From Sphingopyxis sp. (GTDB taxonomy: Bacteria; Pseudomonadota; Alphaproteobacteria; Sphingomonadales; Sphingomonadaceae), in assembly GCF_016793825.1 (NCBI RefSeq), contig NZ_JAEULM010000047.1:1-64000 (forward strand): a stretch of 64,000 nucleotides of DNA. The letters are read 5' to 3'. A model generated the notes under the pieces. The model ran no database searches, was not told where the DNA came from, and worked only from the letters and a program-made list of their open reading frames with translations. This document shows, piece after piece, positions 56,772 to 64,000 of this stretch (the stretch's first letter is position 1; every line of letters begins with the position of its first letter). Made by a program: the position numbers and the translations under genes.

Positions 56772-57408
56772 ACCCGCCGCCGCAGCGCCCCGCCGCTGGC
56801 CGATCGTTCCGACGATTGTCGTCCTCTGTGCTGTCGCGGTGATGATCGCGCTCGGCGTCTGGCAACTTCAGCGCAAGACCGAAAAGGAAGCGCTGATCGC
56901 GCTCTATGAACGCAATCGCGCGATGTCGTCGCTTGTCACCTATCCCAAACTGCCGCCGGTCGCCGATGCGATGCTGTTTCGCAAGAGCAGCGTCGTGTGC
57001 CTTGAGGTCGTCAAATGGGATCAGCGCGGCGGCAACGACCGCAAGGGACGCTCGGGCATTCGTATGATCGCCGACTGCCGCACGGGAGCCGAGGGTCCCG
57101 GCGTGCTCGTCGATGTCGGCATCGGCGACGATTTCACGCCGCCGCCGTGGACGGGCGGGACCGTTCAGGGAACGATCGTTCCCGGTCCCGAACAGCCGTC
57201 GATGATCGCCCGGCTCACCGGCAAGGCCGTTCCCGCGCGCGCGATGCTGGTGGCCGACGAACCTGTCGCCGGACTCCGCGCCAGCGCGGTACCGACCGGC
57301 GCCGATGTCCCGAACAACCATCTCGCCTATGCCTTCCAATGGTTCTTTTTCGCCATCGTTGCGCTGATTATCTATACCCTGGCGGTCCGCCGCCGCTTGC
57401 AGCCGTGA
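56764..57408 (+). CDS. surf1: SURF1-family oxidase biogenesis protein
   Basis: This 214-residue protein has two membrane helices, at the N-terminus (about residues 15-35, followed by LGVWQLQRKTEKEAL) and the C-terminus (NNHLAYAFQWFFFAIVALII). That is the SURF1 fold, which assists insertion of heme A into subunit I. The WQLQRK and YAFQWFFFA motifs are diagnostic. The ATG overlaps the DUF983 gene by 8 bases. It completes the oxidase cluster. Confidence 0.94.
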   Translation: MTEPAAAAPRRWPIVPTIVVLCAVAVMIALGVWQLQRKTEKEALIALYERNRAMSSLVTYPKLPPVADAMLFRKSSVVCLEVVKWDQRGGNDRKGRSGIRMIADCRTGAEGPGVLVDVGIGDDFTPPPWTGGTVQGTIVPGPEQPSMIARLTGKAVPARAMLVADEPVAGLRASAVPTGADVPNNHLAYAFQWFFFAIVALIIYTLAVRRRLQP

Positions 57409-57436
57409 CGGTGCATCGCTAGGCGCTGTGTCCGTC

Positions 57437-58834
57437 ATGGACTATATCAGCACCCGCGGCTCCGCGCCGACCCTCGACTTTCGCGCCGCTACGCTGGCGG
57501 GCCTCGCCGGCGACGGCGGACTTTACGTGCCGGCGCAATGGCCGCGGATGACGGCTGCGGATATCCGTGCCCTCGCCGGGCTCGACTATGTCGAAACCGC
57601 GGTGCGCGTGATGACGCCGTTCGTCGCGGGCGTCCTCGACGAACAGGAGCTTCGCGAGCTTTGCAAAGCCGCCTACAGCCGCTTTGGCCATGATGCGGTG
57701 ACGCCGCTCGTCCAGCTCGACCATCGCCACTGGCTGCTCGAGCTTTTCCATGGCCCCACGCTGGCCTTCAAGGACGTGGCGCTGCAACTGCTCGGCCAGT
57801 TGTTCGAGAAGTTCCTGGCCGGCGGCAACACCGATATCACGATCGTTGGCGCGACATCGGGCGACACCGGGTCGGCGGCGATCGAGGCGGTTGCGGGGCG
57901 GGAGCATATCCGCATTTTCATGCTCCACCCCGAAGGTCGGGTCAGCGATGTTCAGCGCCGCCAGATGACAACAGTCCTCGCGCCGAATGTCCACAATATC
58001 TCGATCGAGGGCAGTTTCGACGACGCGCAGGCAATGGTGAAGCGGCTGTTCGGCGATGCCGACGCGCGCGGCGCGCTGACCCTGTCGGCGGTGAACAGCA
58101 TCAACTGGGCACGGCTGATGGCGCAGGTCGTCTATTACTTCTATGCGGCGGTCCGCCTTGGCGCGCCCGACCGGCCCGTCGCCTTCAGCGTCCCCACCGG
58201 CAACTTCGGCGATGTCTTTGCGGGTTATGTCGCGGCGCGCATGGGGCTGCCGGTGGCGCGGCTCGTTGTCGCGACCAACGTCAATGATATCCTCCATCGC
58301 GCGCTGTCGCAGGGCGATTACAGCGCGGGAACCGTCACTGCCACCGCGACGCCCAGCATGGATATTCAGGTCAGCAGCAATTTCGAGCGCCTGCTTTTCG
58401 ACCTGGCGGGCCGTGACGGTTCGGCGATCGCCGGGATGATGGGCGAGTTCGAGGCCAACCGGGCCATGCGCATCCCCGCCGACATGCTTGCCGGCGCGCG
58501 CGATCTTTTCTCCAGCGCGCGGATCGATGCCGACGGCATGACGCTGGCGCTGCGCTGGGCTCAGGAAAAGGGCGGCCAGATCATCGATCCGCACAGCGCG
58601 GTTGGCCTGGCCGCAGCGCGCGAATTGGCGATCGACGAGGATGTACCGGTCGTGACGCTTGCAACCGCGCACCCGGCGAAGTTTCGCGACGCGGTCGAAC
58701 GCGCGACGGGTGTGCGCCCGACGCTCCCGGCCCGGCTCGGCAATCTGTTCGAGCGCGAGGAACGCTATACGAAACTTCCAGGCGATTATGACGCGGTGAA
58801 AGCCCATATTCTCGCGGAAGCCGCTCGTGGCTGA
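57437..58834 (+). CDS. thrC: Threonine synthase
   Basis: ThrC converts O-phosphohomoserine to threonine with PLP. The 465 residues begin MDYISTRGSAPTLDFRAATL, the pattern of the proteobacterial class. The PLP-binding lysine is Lys 112 in FHGPTLAFKDVALQLLG; the phosphate loop follows in GATSGDTGSAAIEAV. I chose ATG 57437; a GTG three codons earlier is possible. It follows surf1 by 28 bases and overlaps the methyltransferase start by 8 bases. Confidence 0.96.
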   Translation: MDYISTRGSAPTLDFRAATLAGLAGDGGLYVPAQWPRMTAADIRALAGLDYVETAVRVMTPFVAGVLDEQELRELCKAAYSRFGHDAVTPLVQLDHRHWLLELFHGPTLAFKDVALQLLGQLFEKFLAGGNTDITIVGATSGDTGSAAIEAVAGREHIRIFMLHPEGRVSDVQRRQMTTVLAPNVHNISIEGSFDDAQAMVKRLFGDADARGALTLSAVNSINWARLMAQVVYYFYAAVRLGAPDRPVAFSVPTGNFGDVFAGYVAARMGLPVARLVVATNVNDILHRALSQGDYSAGTVTATATPSMDIQVSSNFERLLFDLAGRDGSAIAGMMGEFEANRAMRIPADMLAGARDLFSSARIDADGMTLALRWAQEKGGQIIDPHSAVGLAAARELAIDEDVPVVTLATAHPAKFRDAVERATGVRPTLPARLGNLFEREERYTKLPGDYDAVKAHILAEAARG

Positions 58835-59717
58835 CCTGCTGCCGCTGGCCACGCTGGTTGGCGAGGCCTGGGACGATTATGGACTGATCGACAGTGGCGG
58901 CGGTCGCAAGCTCGAACGCTATGGACCCTATCGCTTCATTCGCCCCGAACCGCAGGCGATGTGGCAGCCGGCGCTGGAGGAGGGAGAGTGGGCGGCCGCC
59001 GACGGCGAGTTCATTCCGGCGTCCGACGACGATGGTGGTGGGCGCTGGTACTATAACAAGCCTGTCCCGGCCGGTGGCTGGCCGCTGGCGTGGCGCGAAG
59101 CGCGTTTCACCGCGAGCTGCACGCCGTTCCGGCATCTGGGCTTCTTTCCCGATATGGCGCCGGTCTGGGACTGGCTGCGCGGGCAAGTGGCGGACAAGCC
59201 CGACCCGGCTTTCCTGAACCTGTTCGGATACACCGGGGTCGGCAGCCAGGCGCTTGCATCGGCGGGCGCCGCGGTGACGCATGTCGATGCCTCGAAGAAA
59301 TCGGTCGCGCAGGCGCGCGAGAATGCCGAACTGGCCGGGATGGCGGAACGGCCGATCCGCTGGATCGTCGACGACGCGGGCAAGTTCACCGCACGCGAGG
59401 TCCGGCGGGAACGGCGCTATGATGCGATTCTGCTCGACCCGCCGAAATTCGGGCGCGGGCCGGGCGGCGAACGCTGGCAGTTGGAGGAAGGGCTCGCCCC
59501 GCTCCTTGCCGACTGTCGTCGATTGCTCGACGCGGACAGCCGCGCGCTGTTCCTTACCGTCTATGCGGTGCGGATGTCGGCGCTGGCGATCGGCGAGCTG
59601 CTCGCACAGCTTTTCGTCGATCTGCCGGGGAAGATCGAGTGCGGTGAACTCGCAGTGCGCGAAGAGGCGCGGGGGCTGTTGCTGCCGACCGCGATCTTCG
59701 CGCGCTGGAGTCGTTAG
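58827..59717 (+). CDS. Class I SAM-dependent methyltransferase (RlmI/RlmK-like)
   Basis: This 296-residue methyltransferase resembles the catalytic part of 23S rRNA cytosine methyltransferases. The SAM-binding motif FLNLFGYTGVGSQALASAGA lies near residue 127, an acidic motif in VTHVDASKKSV near residue 152, and the catalytic DPPKFGRGP near residue 208. There is no N-terminal PUA domain. The start is GTG 58827, inside the last codons of thrC. It converges on a diguanylate cyclase gene with a 4-base overlap. Confidence 0.9.
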   Translation: MADLLPLATLVGEAWDDYGLIDSGGGRKLERYGPYRFIRPEPQAMWQPALEEGEWAAADGEFIPASDDDGGGRWYYNKPVPAGGWPLAWREARFTASCTPFRHLGFFPDMAPVWDWLRGQVADKPDPAFLNLFGYTGVGSQALASAGAAVTHVDASKKSVAQARENAELAGMAERPIRWIVDDAGKFTAREVRRERRYDAILLDPPKFGRGPGGERWQLEEGLAPLLADCRRLLDADSRALFLTVYAVRMSALAIGELLAQLFVDLPGKIECGELAVREEARGLLLPTAIFARWSR

Positions 59718-60850
59718 GGCTTCGGTTCGGCCAGCTCGATGCGGTTGCGGCCGCTTTCCTTCGCGCGATACAGCGCTTCGTCGGCGGCCTTGAGCGCCGC
59801 TCGGGAATCGCCGAAGCCGAAGACGTCGGCAACGCCGCCGGAGAAGGTGATCTGCCCGAACGGCTGATCGGTCTTGCGGTTGATCAGACGCCGCTCGGAA
59901 AGGCTTTCGCGGGCTTCGTCCAGCCGCTTGGCTGCCTCGCTCGGCGGCAGGCCGCGAAACAGCATCACGAATTCTTCGCCGCCGTGGCGCGCGACATGGC
60001 AATGATCGTCGGATATCCTCGCCAGCGTATCGGCGATCAGCTTGATCACGCGGTCGCCGGCCTCGTGGCCGTGCGTGTCGTTGACCTTCTTGAACTCGTC
60101 GATATCGCAGAAGGCGACCGACAGGGGTTCGATCGCGGCGCGTGCTTCTTCGTAATGGCGTTCCAGCAGGACTTCGAAGGCGCGGCGGTTGGGAAGGCCG
60201 GTCAGAAAGTCGATTTCGGCATCGCGTTTCGCGCGGGCGAGGCTGCGGCGCAGGCCGCGGGCCTCGTCTTCGCTCTTGCGCATTTCCTCTTCGGCATGGC
60301 GCGTGCGTTCAAGCATGACCTTCGCGATGTCGGCGAGGTGCGACACGAGCTCGCCGGCCTTCTGGACATCCTGGAGGTCGCTGACATGCGCTTCCAGCTT
60401 CGTGCCATATTCGCTGGTCGCGTTCCGCGCGGCCTTGGTGTTGGTCTGAAAGGTTTCGAGGTTCGATTCGAGGCGTGCGACCATCCGATCGAGGTCGGCG
60501 CGGTCTGGCTGGATCGGCTCTTGCTGGGCGAGCTCGTCGAGCCACTCCTGGGTGATGCCTTCGCCGGTCTGCGACCGCGTCGCGATCTGGCGCGCCAGCC
60601 TCGGGTTGATCCCCGAAAAGGCGCTGTGCGCGATCAGCAGGTTCGTTGCGGTGATATCAAGGTCGTGATCGAGCAGAAAGGCTCCGATCGCGCTGACCAC
60701 CTGCTGCCGCCCTTCGCGGAGCAGGTCACGTGTCGCTCCCGAACCCCCCGTGCCTATCTCTTCGCGGGCGCTGTCTTGCGCCCCTCGAAGTCCAAGCCAG
60801 CCCAGGAGCCGCCCGACCGGCTCGTTCGAAGATGTTGCATGTGTGGTCAT
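59714..60850 (-). CDS. Diguanylate cyclase (GGDEF) with an N-terminal helical region
   Basis: This 378-residue soluble protein has a long helical N-terminus, with a coiled-coil stretch near residues 125-215, and a C-terminal GGDEF domain. The active site is HGGEEF, which is functional in many cyclases. I do not see an RxxD inhibitory site at the usual distance before it (the nearest, RISD, lies 8 residues upstream rather than 5). The DLTGLPNRRAFEVLLERHYE block is typical. The ATG at 60850 is followed by a non-conserved N-terminus. No sensor domain could be named. Confidence 0.9.
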   Translation of the reverse strand: MTTHATSSNEPVGRLLGWLGLRGAQDSAREEIGTGGSGATRDLLREGRQQVVSAIGAFLLDHDLDITATNLLIAHSAFSGINPRLARQIATRSQTGEGITQEWLDELAQQEPIQPDRADLDRMVARLESNLETFQTNTKAARNATSEYGTKLEAHVSDLQDVQKAGELVSHLADIAKVMLERTRHAEEEMRKSEDEARGLRRSLARAKRDAEIDFLTGLPNRRAFEVLLERHYEEARAAIEPLSVAFCDIDEFKKVNDTHGHEAGDRVIKLIADTLARISDDHCHVARHGGEEFVMLFRGLPPSEAAKRLDEARESLSERRLINRKTDQPFGQITFSGGVADVFGFGDSRAALKAADEALYRAKESGRNRIELAEPKP

Positions 60851-60880
60851 GCGACTTTTAACGGGCGATGCTTGCCGGGT

Positions 60881-62065
60881 TTAAGCGCTGTTATTCATAT
60901 TTCCGGTCATTCGCTCGACGATCATCGCGGCGCCCACGCCCATCGCGCCGGTCAGCACGACAAGACCGTATTTTCCGTCGCTTGCGTCGAGCGCGTCGAG
61001 CAGGCTGGACGTCAGGATCGCGCCGCTTGCGCCCATCGGATGCCCCTTGGCCAGATGCCCGCCCGCGACATTGACGCGCGCCGGATCGACCGGACGATCA
61101 CGCAGGAATTTCGCGATCGTGACGGCGAAAGCTTCCATGAATTCGACGCGGTCCATGTCGGCGAGGTTCAGGCCGGCGCGGGCGAGCACCTTGTCCATCG
61201 CAGAAAATCCGGCGGTGAGCGACGCCGCCGGATCGCCGCCGCTTTCGGCAAAGGCGAGCACGCGGGCGCGCGGCGCTGGACCCGCTCCTTCACTGCCGAC
61301 AAGCGCAAGTCCCGCGCCGTCGCATACGGGCGGCGCGTGCGCGATCGCGTGGAGCGGCTCGAACCTCCGGTTTTCAAGCGCGCCGGCATAAATATCCTGC
61401 AACTCGCCAAAGGCGGCCGGCATCGCCGCGACCGATTCCGCGGTCGTTTGCGGCCGGATACACTCCTCGCCGGTCAGGCGTCCGGTGGCGATGCGCGAAT
61501 ATTGCAGCGCGCTGTCGCTTTCCGCCACGGCGGCCCTTTGTTGTGACGCGACGGCAACGGCGTCCAGATCGGCCCGGCCGATGCCCTCGTCGTGCGCAAG
61601 CCGGTCGGCGGCGAGTACCGGCGGGACGAACCGGGCGCGCGGCGGCAATTCGTCGTTGGAATAGAAGGCCGCCCGATCGCCGAGGAATGGGCTTTGGCTC
61701 ATCGATTCGACGCCGCCGGCAAGGGCCAGGGCGACCTCCCCGCTCGCGACCCTCGCCACGGCCTGTCCGATCGCCGACAGCCCCGAGGCGCAATAATTGT
61801 TGACGCTGTGAGCGGCGACCGTGTCGGGAAGCCCGGCATGCAACTTTGCCAGCATCGCGATATGGCCGCCTTGCGCCCCCGATTGCGTGACGCAGCCGAG
61901 GATCAAGGCCTCGGGGCGACGCACCGCATCGCCGCAGCGCGCGGCAAGGGCGGTTATCTGTCCGCGAACCAGTTCCTGCGGGGAAAGGTCGGCAAGGCCG
62001 CCATCGGGCCGCGCCTTGCCGCGCGGCGTCCGTACCGCGTCGTAGAGAAAGACCCCGTTTGCCAA
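60881..62065 (-). CDS. Thiolase-family protein with an altered C-terminal active site
   Basis: This 394-residue thiolase has the acylated cysteine in VNNYCASGLSA (Cys 92) and the histidine motif KGHPMGASG near residue 345. Two other catalytic elements differ. The usual NEAFA is FMEAFA, and the usual C-x-G near the C-terminus, which carries the second catalytic Cys, reads VVLTGAMGVGAA with Thr at residue 372. It may therefore be degradative or non-condensing. The start is TTG 62065, one base after the stop of the next thiolase gene. Other family members are possible. Confidence 0.85.
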   Translation of the reverse strand: MANGVFLYDAVRTPRGKARPDGGLADLSPQELVRGQITALAARCGDAVRRPEALILGCVTQSGAQGGHIAMLAKLHAGLPDTVAAHSVNNYCASGLSAIGQAVARVASGEVALALAGGVESMSQSPFLGDRAAFYSNDELPPRARFVPPVLAADRLAHDEGIGRADLDAVAVASQQRAAVAESDSALQYSRIATGRLTGEECIRPQTTAESVAAMPAAFGELQDIYAGALENRRFEPLHAIAHAPPVCDGAGLALVGSEGAGPAPRARVLAFAESGGDPAASLTAGFSAMDKVLARAGLNLADMDRVEFMEAFAVTIAKFLRDRPVDPARVNVAGGHLAKGHPMGASGAILTSSLLDALDASDGKYGLVVLTGAMGVGAAMIVERMTGNMNNSA

Positions 62066-62066
62066 A

Positions 62067-63296
62067 TCAGACGCCGACGACGAAACTGACCGCGGTGGTG
62101 GCGCTGCCGCCGACGTTGAAGGTCGCGAAATTCCTTGCGCCCTCGACCTGATAGTCGCCGGCCCTTCCGGTCACCTGCCGCCAGCCGTCGAGCAGCATAC
62201 GCACGCCTGTTGCGCCGACCGGATGGCCCAGGCCGATAAGGCCGCCCGATGGATTGACCGGCAGCTTGCCGCCCAGCGCGATCGTGCCGTCTTCGACCGC
62301 GCGCCAGCTTTCGCCCGGCGCCGTGATACCGAAATGGTCGATCGCCATATATTCGGTGATCGAAAAGCAGTCATGCACTTCGACCCCGTCGCAGGCGTAG
62401 ATGTCGGGCATTTCGGCGCGGCGCAGCGCGTCCATCATCGCCTTGCGCACGCTCGGGAAGACATAGTCGCCGCCGCGGCTGCCCGCGACCTTGGTCGAAT
62501 AGAGGAGGGGGGCGGTGGCGTGGCCCCAGCCCTTGATGCGCGGGATGCTCTCGACCGGGATGCTGCGGCGCTTGGCGTAGGCCTCGGCGACTTCGCGCGA
62601 GGCAAGGAAGATCGCGGCGGCGCCGTCGGTGACCTGCCCGCAATCGGATTTGCGAAGCGAGCCTTCGATCAGCGGATTGATCTCGTCATTCTCGGCCAGA
62701 TGCGCGTCGGTGATCGCCCAGCCGCGCGTCTGTGAATTCGGATTCTTCTTCGCGTTGGCAAAGTTGTTCGCCGAAATGGCACGCAGATGCGAACGGTCGA
62801 GCCCGAAGCGCTCGTCATACTCCTCGGCGACGCGCGCGAACATATACGGCCAGAGATAGCGTGCATCCTGTGCCTCGCGCCCGGCCCACGCGGCGGCTCC
62901 CAGATATTCGGCGGCGCGCTGGCCGGGGACATTGCGCATCAGTTCGATGCCCAGCACCAGGGCCAGGCCATAACGCTCGGCCTCGATCTCGGCGGCGGCG
63001 GCGAGGATCGCGATGCTGCCCGAGGCGCACGCTGCTTCATGCCGCGACGCCGGAACGCCCGCGAGATCGGGGTGTACATGGCCGAAGAAGCCGCCGAGCT
63101 GGCCCTGTCCCGCGAACAGTTCGCCGACGAAATTCCCGACATGCGCGGTCTCGACCTCTTTCGGTTCGATACCTGTGGCGGCGAACGCCGCTTCGGCGAC
63201 ATCGCGAAACAGTTCGAACAATCCGCCGCCCTCGCGCTCGATGTTGCGCGAAAAATCGCTCTGCGCGCCGCCGAGAATGAAGACGTCTTTCGCCAT
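62067..63296 (-). CDS. SCP2-type thiolase
   Basis: This 409-residue protein is a thiolase of the sterol-carrier-protein (SCP2) or lipid-transfer subgroup. It has a cysteine in HEAACASGS (Cys 90), VEVHDCFSITEY in place of NEAFA, and GLGHPVGATG with the catalytic histidine. These thiolases often act on branched-chain or steroid-type acyl-CoAs. The ATG at 63296 has AGGAAG upstream, 1 base after the stop of the acyl-CoA ligase. The three genes form one operon. Confidence 0.9.
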   Translation of the reverse strand: MAKDVFILGGAQSDFSRNIEREGGGLFELFRDVAEAAFAATGIEPKEVETAHVGNFVGELFAGQGQLGGFFGHVHPDLAGVPASRHEAACASGSIAILAAAAEIEAERYGLALVLGIELMRNVPGQRAAEYLGAAAWAGREAQDARYLWPYMFARVAEEYDERFGLDRSHLRAISANNFANAKKNPNSQTRGWAITDAHLAENDEINPLIEGSLRKSDCGQVTDGAAAIFLASREVAEAYAKRRSIPVESIPRIKGWGHATAPLLYSTKVAGSRGGDYVFPSVRKAMMDALRRAEMPDIYACDGVEVHDCFSITEYMAIDHFGITAPGESWRAVEDGTIALGGKLPVNPSGGLIGLGHPVGATGVRMLLDGWRQVTGRAGDYQVEGARNFATFNVGGSATTAVSFVVGV

Positions 63297-63297
63297 G

Positions 63298-64000
63298 TCA
63301 GGCTTCCTTCTGCAAAGTCGCAAGCGCCATTTCGCGTACCTCGCTGCGCATCACCTTGTTCGTGACGTTGCGCGGCAGCGCGTCAAAGCGGAACAGTCGC
63401 TCGGGGAGTTTGAAAACCGCAAGATCCTTTTCGCGAAGATAGCTCACCACGTCGGGCAGCCCGACGTCGTCGGCCCCGCGCGGAACATAGGCCATCCCGA
63501 TGCGCTCTCCCATCGTCGGGTCGGGCAACGAAAAGACGCAAGCCTCGGCAAGCAGCGGATGGCCGCCCAGCAACTGGTCGATCTCCTCGGGCGAAATGTT
63601 CACGCCGCCGCGGATGATCAGATCCTTGCAGCGCCCGACAAAGCGGTAGAAGTCACCCCCCTCGGCAATCTCGAACAGGTCGCCGGTGCGGAACCAGCCG
63701 TCGTCGGTAAAGGCCTCGGCGGTGCGCTCGGGCGCGTTGTGATAGCCCTCGAACAAGGTTGGACCGCGGATCTGCAACTCGCCCGACATGCCGTCGGCCT
63801 CGATCGGATCGCCGCCGCCGGGCGGGACGAGCCGGCTTTCGATATTCGGTGCCCGGCCTTCACCATAAGGGCGCTGATAGGTACCGCGGCGTGGAAACAG
63901 GCTGGCGCGCTTGTCGGGATCGGGCATGTCGCCTTCGCTAGTGATAAAGCTCATTCCCTCGTTCGACCCGAAGACGTTGACGATGATGATGCCAAGCTTT
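63298..64000 (-). CDS. Acyl-CoA ligase (AMP-forming), C-terminal part
   Basis: This is the C-terminal 233 residues of an AMP-forming acyl-CoA synthetase; the gene continues past the window edge, and the frame is open to base 64000. The motif VFGSNEG (the ATP/AMP-binding Y/F-G-x-x-E) is visible at the N-terminal end of the fragment. The later TGDLFEIAEGGDFYRFVGRC-like segment with the Asp that binds the ribose, and the KDLIIRGGVNISPEEID hinge follow. Last is the C-terminal lysine region, KVMRSEVREMA. It heads the thiolase operon. Confidence 0.9.
   Translation of the reverse strand, partial: KLGIIIVNVFGSNEGMSFITSEGDMPDPDKRASLFPRRGTYQRPYGEGRAPNIESRLVPPGGGDPIEADGMSGELQIRGPTLFEGYHNAPERTAEAFTDDGWFRTGDLFEIAEGGDFYRFVGRCKDLIIRGGVNISPEEIDQLLGGHPLLAEACVFSLPDPTMGERIGMAYVPRGADDVGLPDVVSYLREKDLAVFKLPERLFRFDALPRNVTNKVMRSEVREMALATLQKEA

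Overview
The window is a GC-rich alphaproteobacterial chromosome segment. It most resembles a sphingomonad, and gene content and order suggest a Sphingopyxis-like member of Sphingomonadales; this is my inference from gene content, not a database match. Supporting signs are a class I (archaeal-type) lysyl-tRNA synthetase, the rpmF-plsX-fabH-ihfA-merR order, a coxB-ctaD-ctaB-coxF-ctaG-ctaE-DUF983-surf1-thrC cluster, a GGAAC-N17-CGTT (EcfG-type) stress promoter, frequent GTG/TTG starts, and dispersed inverted repeats. I found no insertion sequence, integrase, prophage, CRISPR array, rRNA or tRNA gene.

Layout. 1-5.7 kb: the 3' part of rpoB and complete rpoC, ending in a strong terminator. 5.7-13 kb: accessory envelope and stress genes (periplasmic protein, exported alpha/beta hydrolase, PspC pair, zinc-ribbon protein, ArsC-like protein, two different L,D-transpeptidases) with recF among them. 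13-16.4 kb: aroQ-accB-accC (minus), divergent from thiS-thiG. 16.5-26.7 kb: a DUF1254 protein divergent from a Crp/Fnr regulator, csbD, a lipoprotein, a GNAT/DUF1330 pair, small glycine-rich membrane proteins, rarD, pyrC, ygfZ, an aspartic protease and a metallo-hydrolase. 26.7-31.4 kb: MAPEG protein, rpmF-plsX-fabH, ihfA and a MerR regulator, a SixA-like phosphatase. 31.4-46 kb: a DinG-like helicase, PilZ protein, membrane-anchored LuxR protein with a DUF4199 protein, class I lysS, short asparaginase, fatty acid desaturase, a GGDEF-EAL-PilZ protein, an exported amidohydrolase, a repeat-bearing RcnB-like protein, an orphan [2Fe-2S] subunit and a class II aldolase. 46-50.7 kb: rpsU, FKBP, and the minus-strand operon pyrE-pdxJ-acpS-lepB-AI-2E transporter. 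50.9-59.7 kb: the aa3-type cytochrome c oxidase operon running into thrC and an rRNA-type methyltransferase. 59.7-64 kb: a diguanylate cyclase and a minus-strand acyl-CoA cluster (partial acyl-CoA ligase, SCP2-type thiolase, unusual thiolase).

How the genes fit together. Much of the window is housekeeping: transcription, fatty acid initiation (accBC, plsX, fabH, acpS), pyrimidine synthesis (pyrC, pyrE), cofactors (thiSG, pdxJ), respiration and secretion. The cox cluster carries both the structural subunits and their assembly factors: CtaB for heme, CtaG for copper, SURF1 and CoxF. Cyclic-di-GMP functions recur (two GGDEF proteins, two PilZ domains). Many neighbours are translationally coupled by 4-base ATGA/GTGA overlaps. 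The less ordinary loci are the membrane-bound LuxR/DUF4199 pair, the calcium-loop-like repeats in the RcnB-like protein, a thiolase lacking its second catalytic cysteine, a ThiS ending in Gly-Gly-Gly-Cys, and several families of dispersed palindromes.
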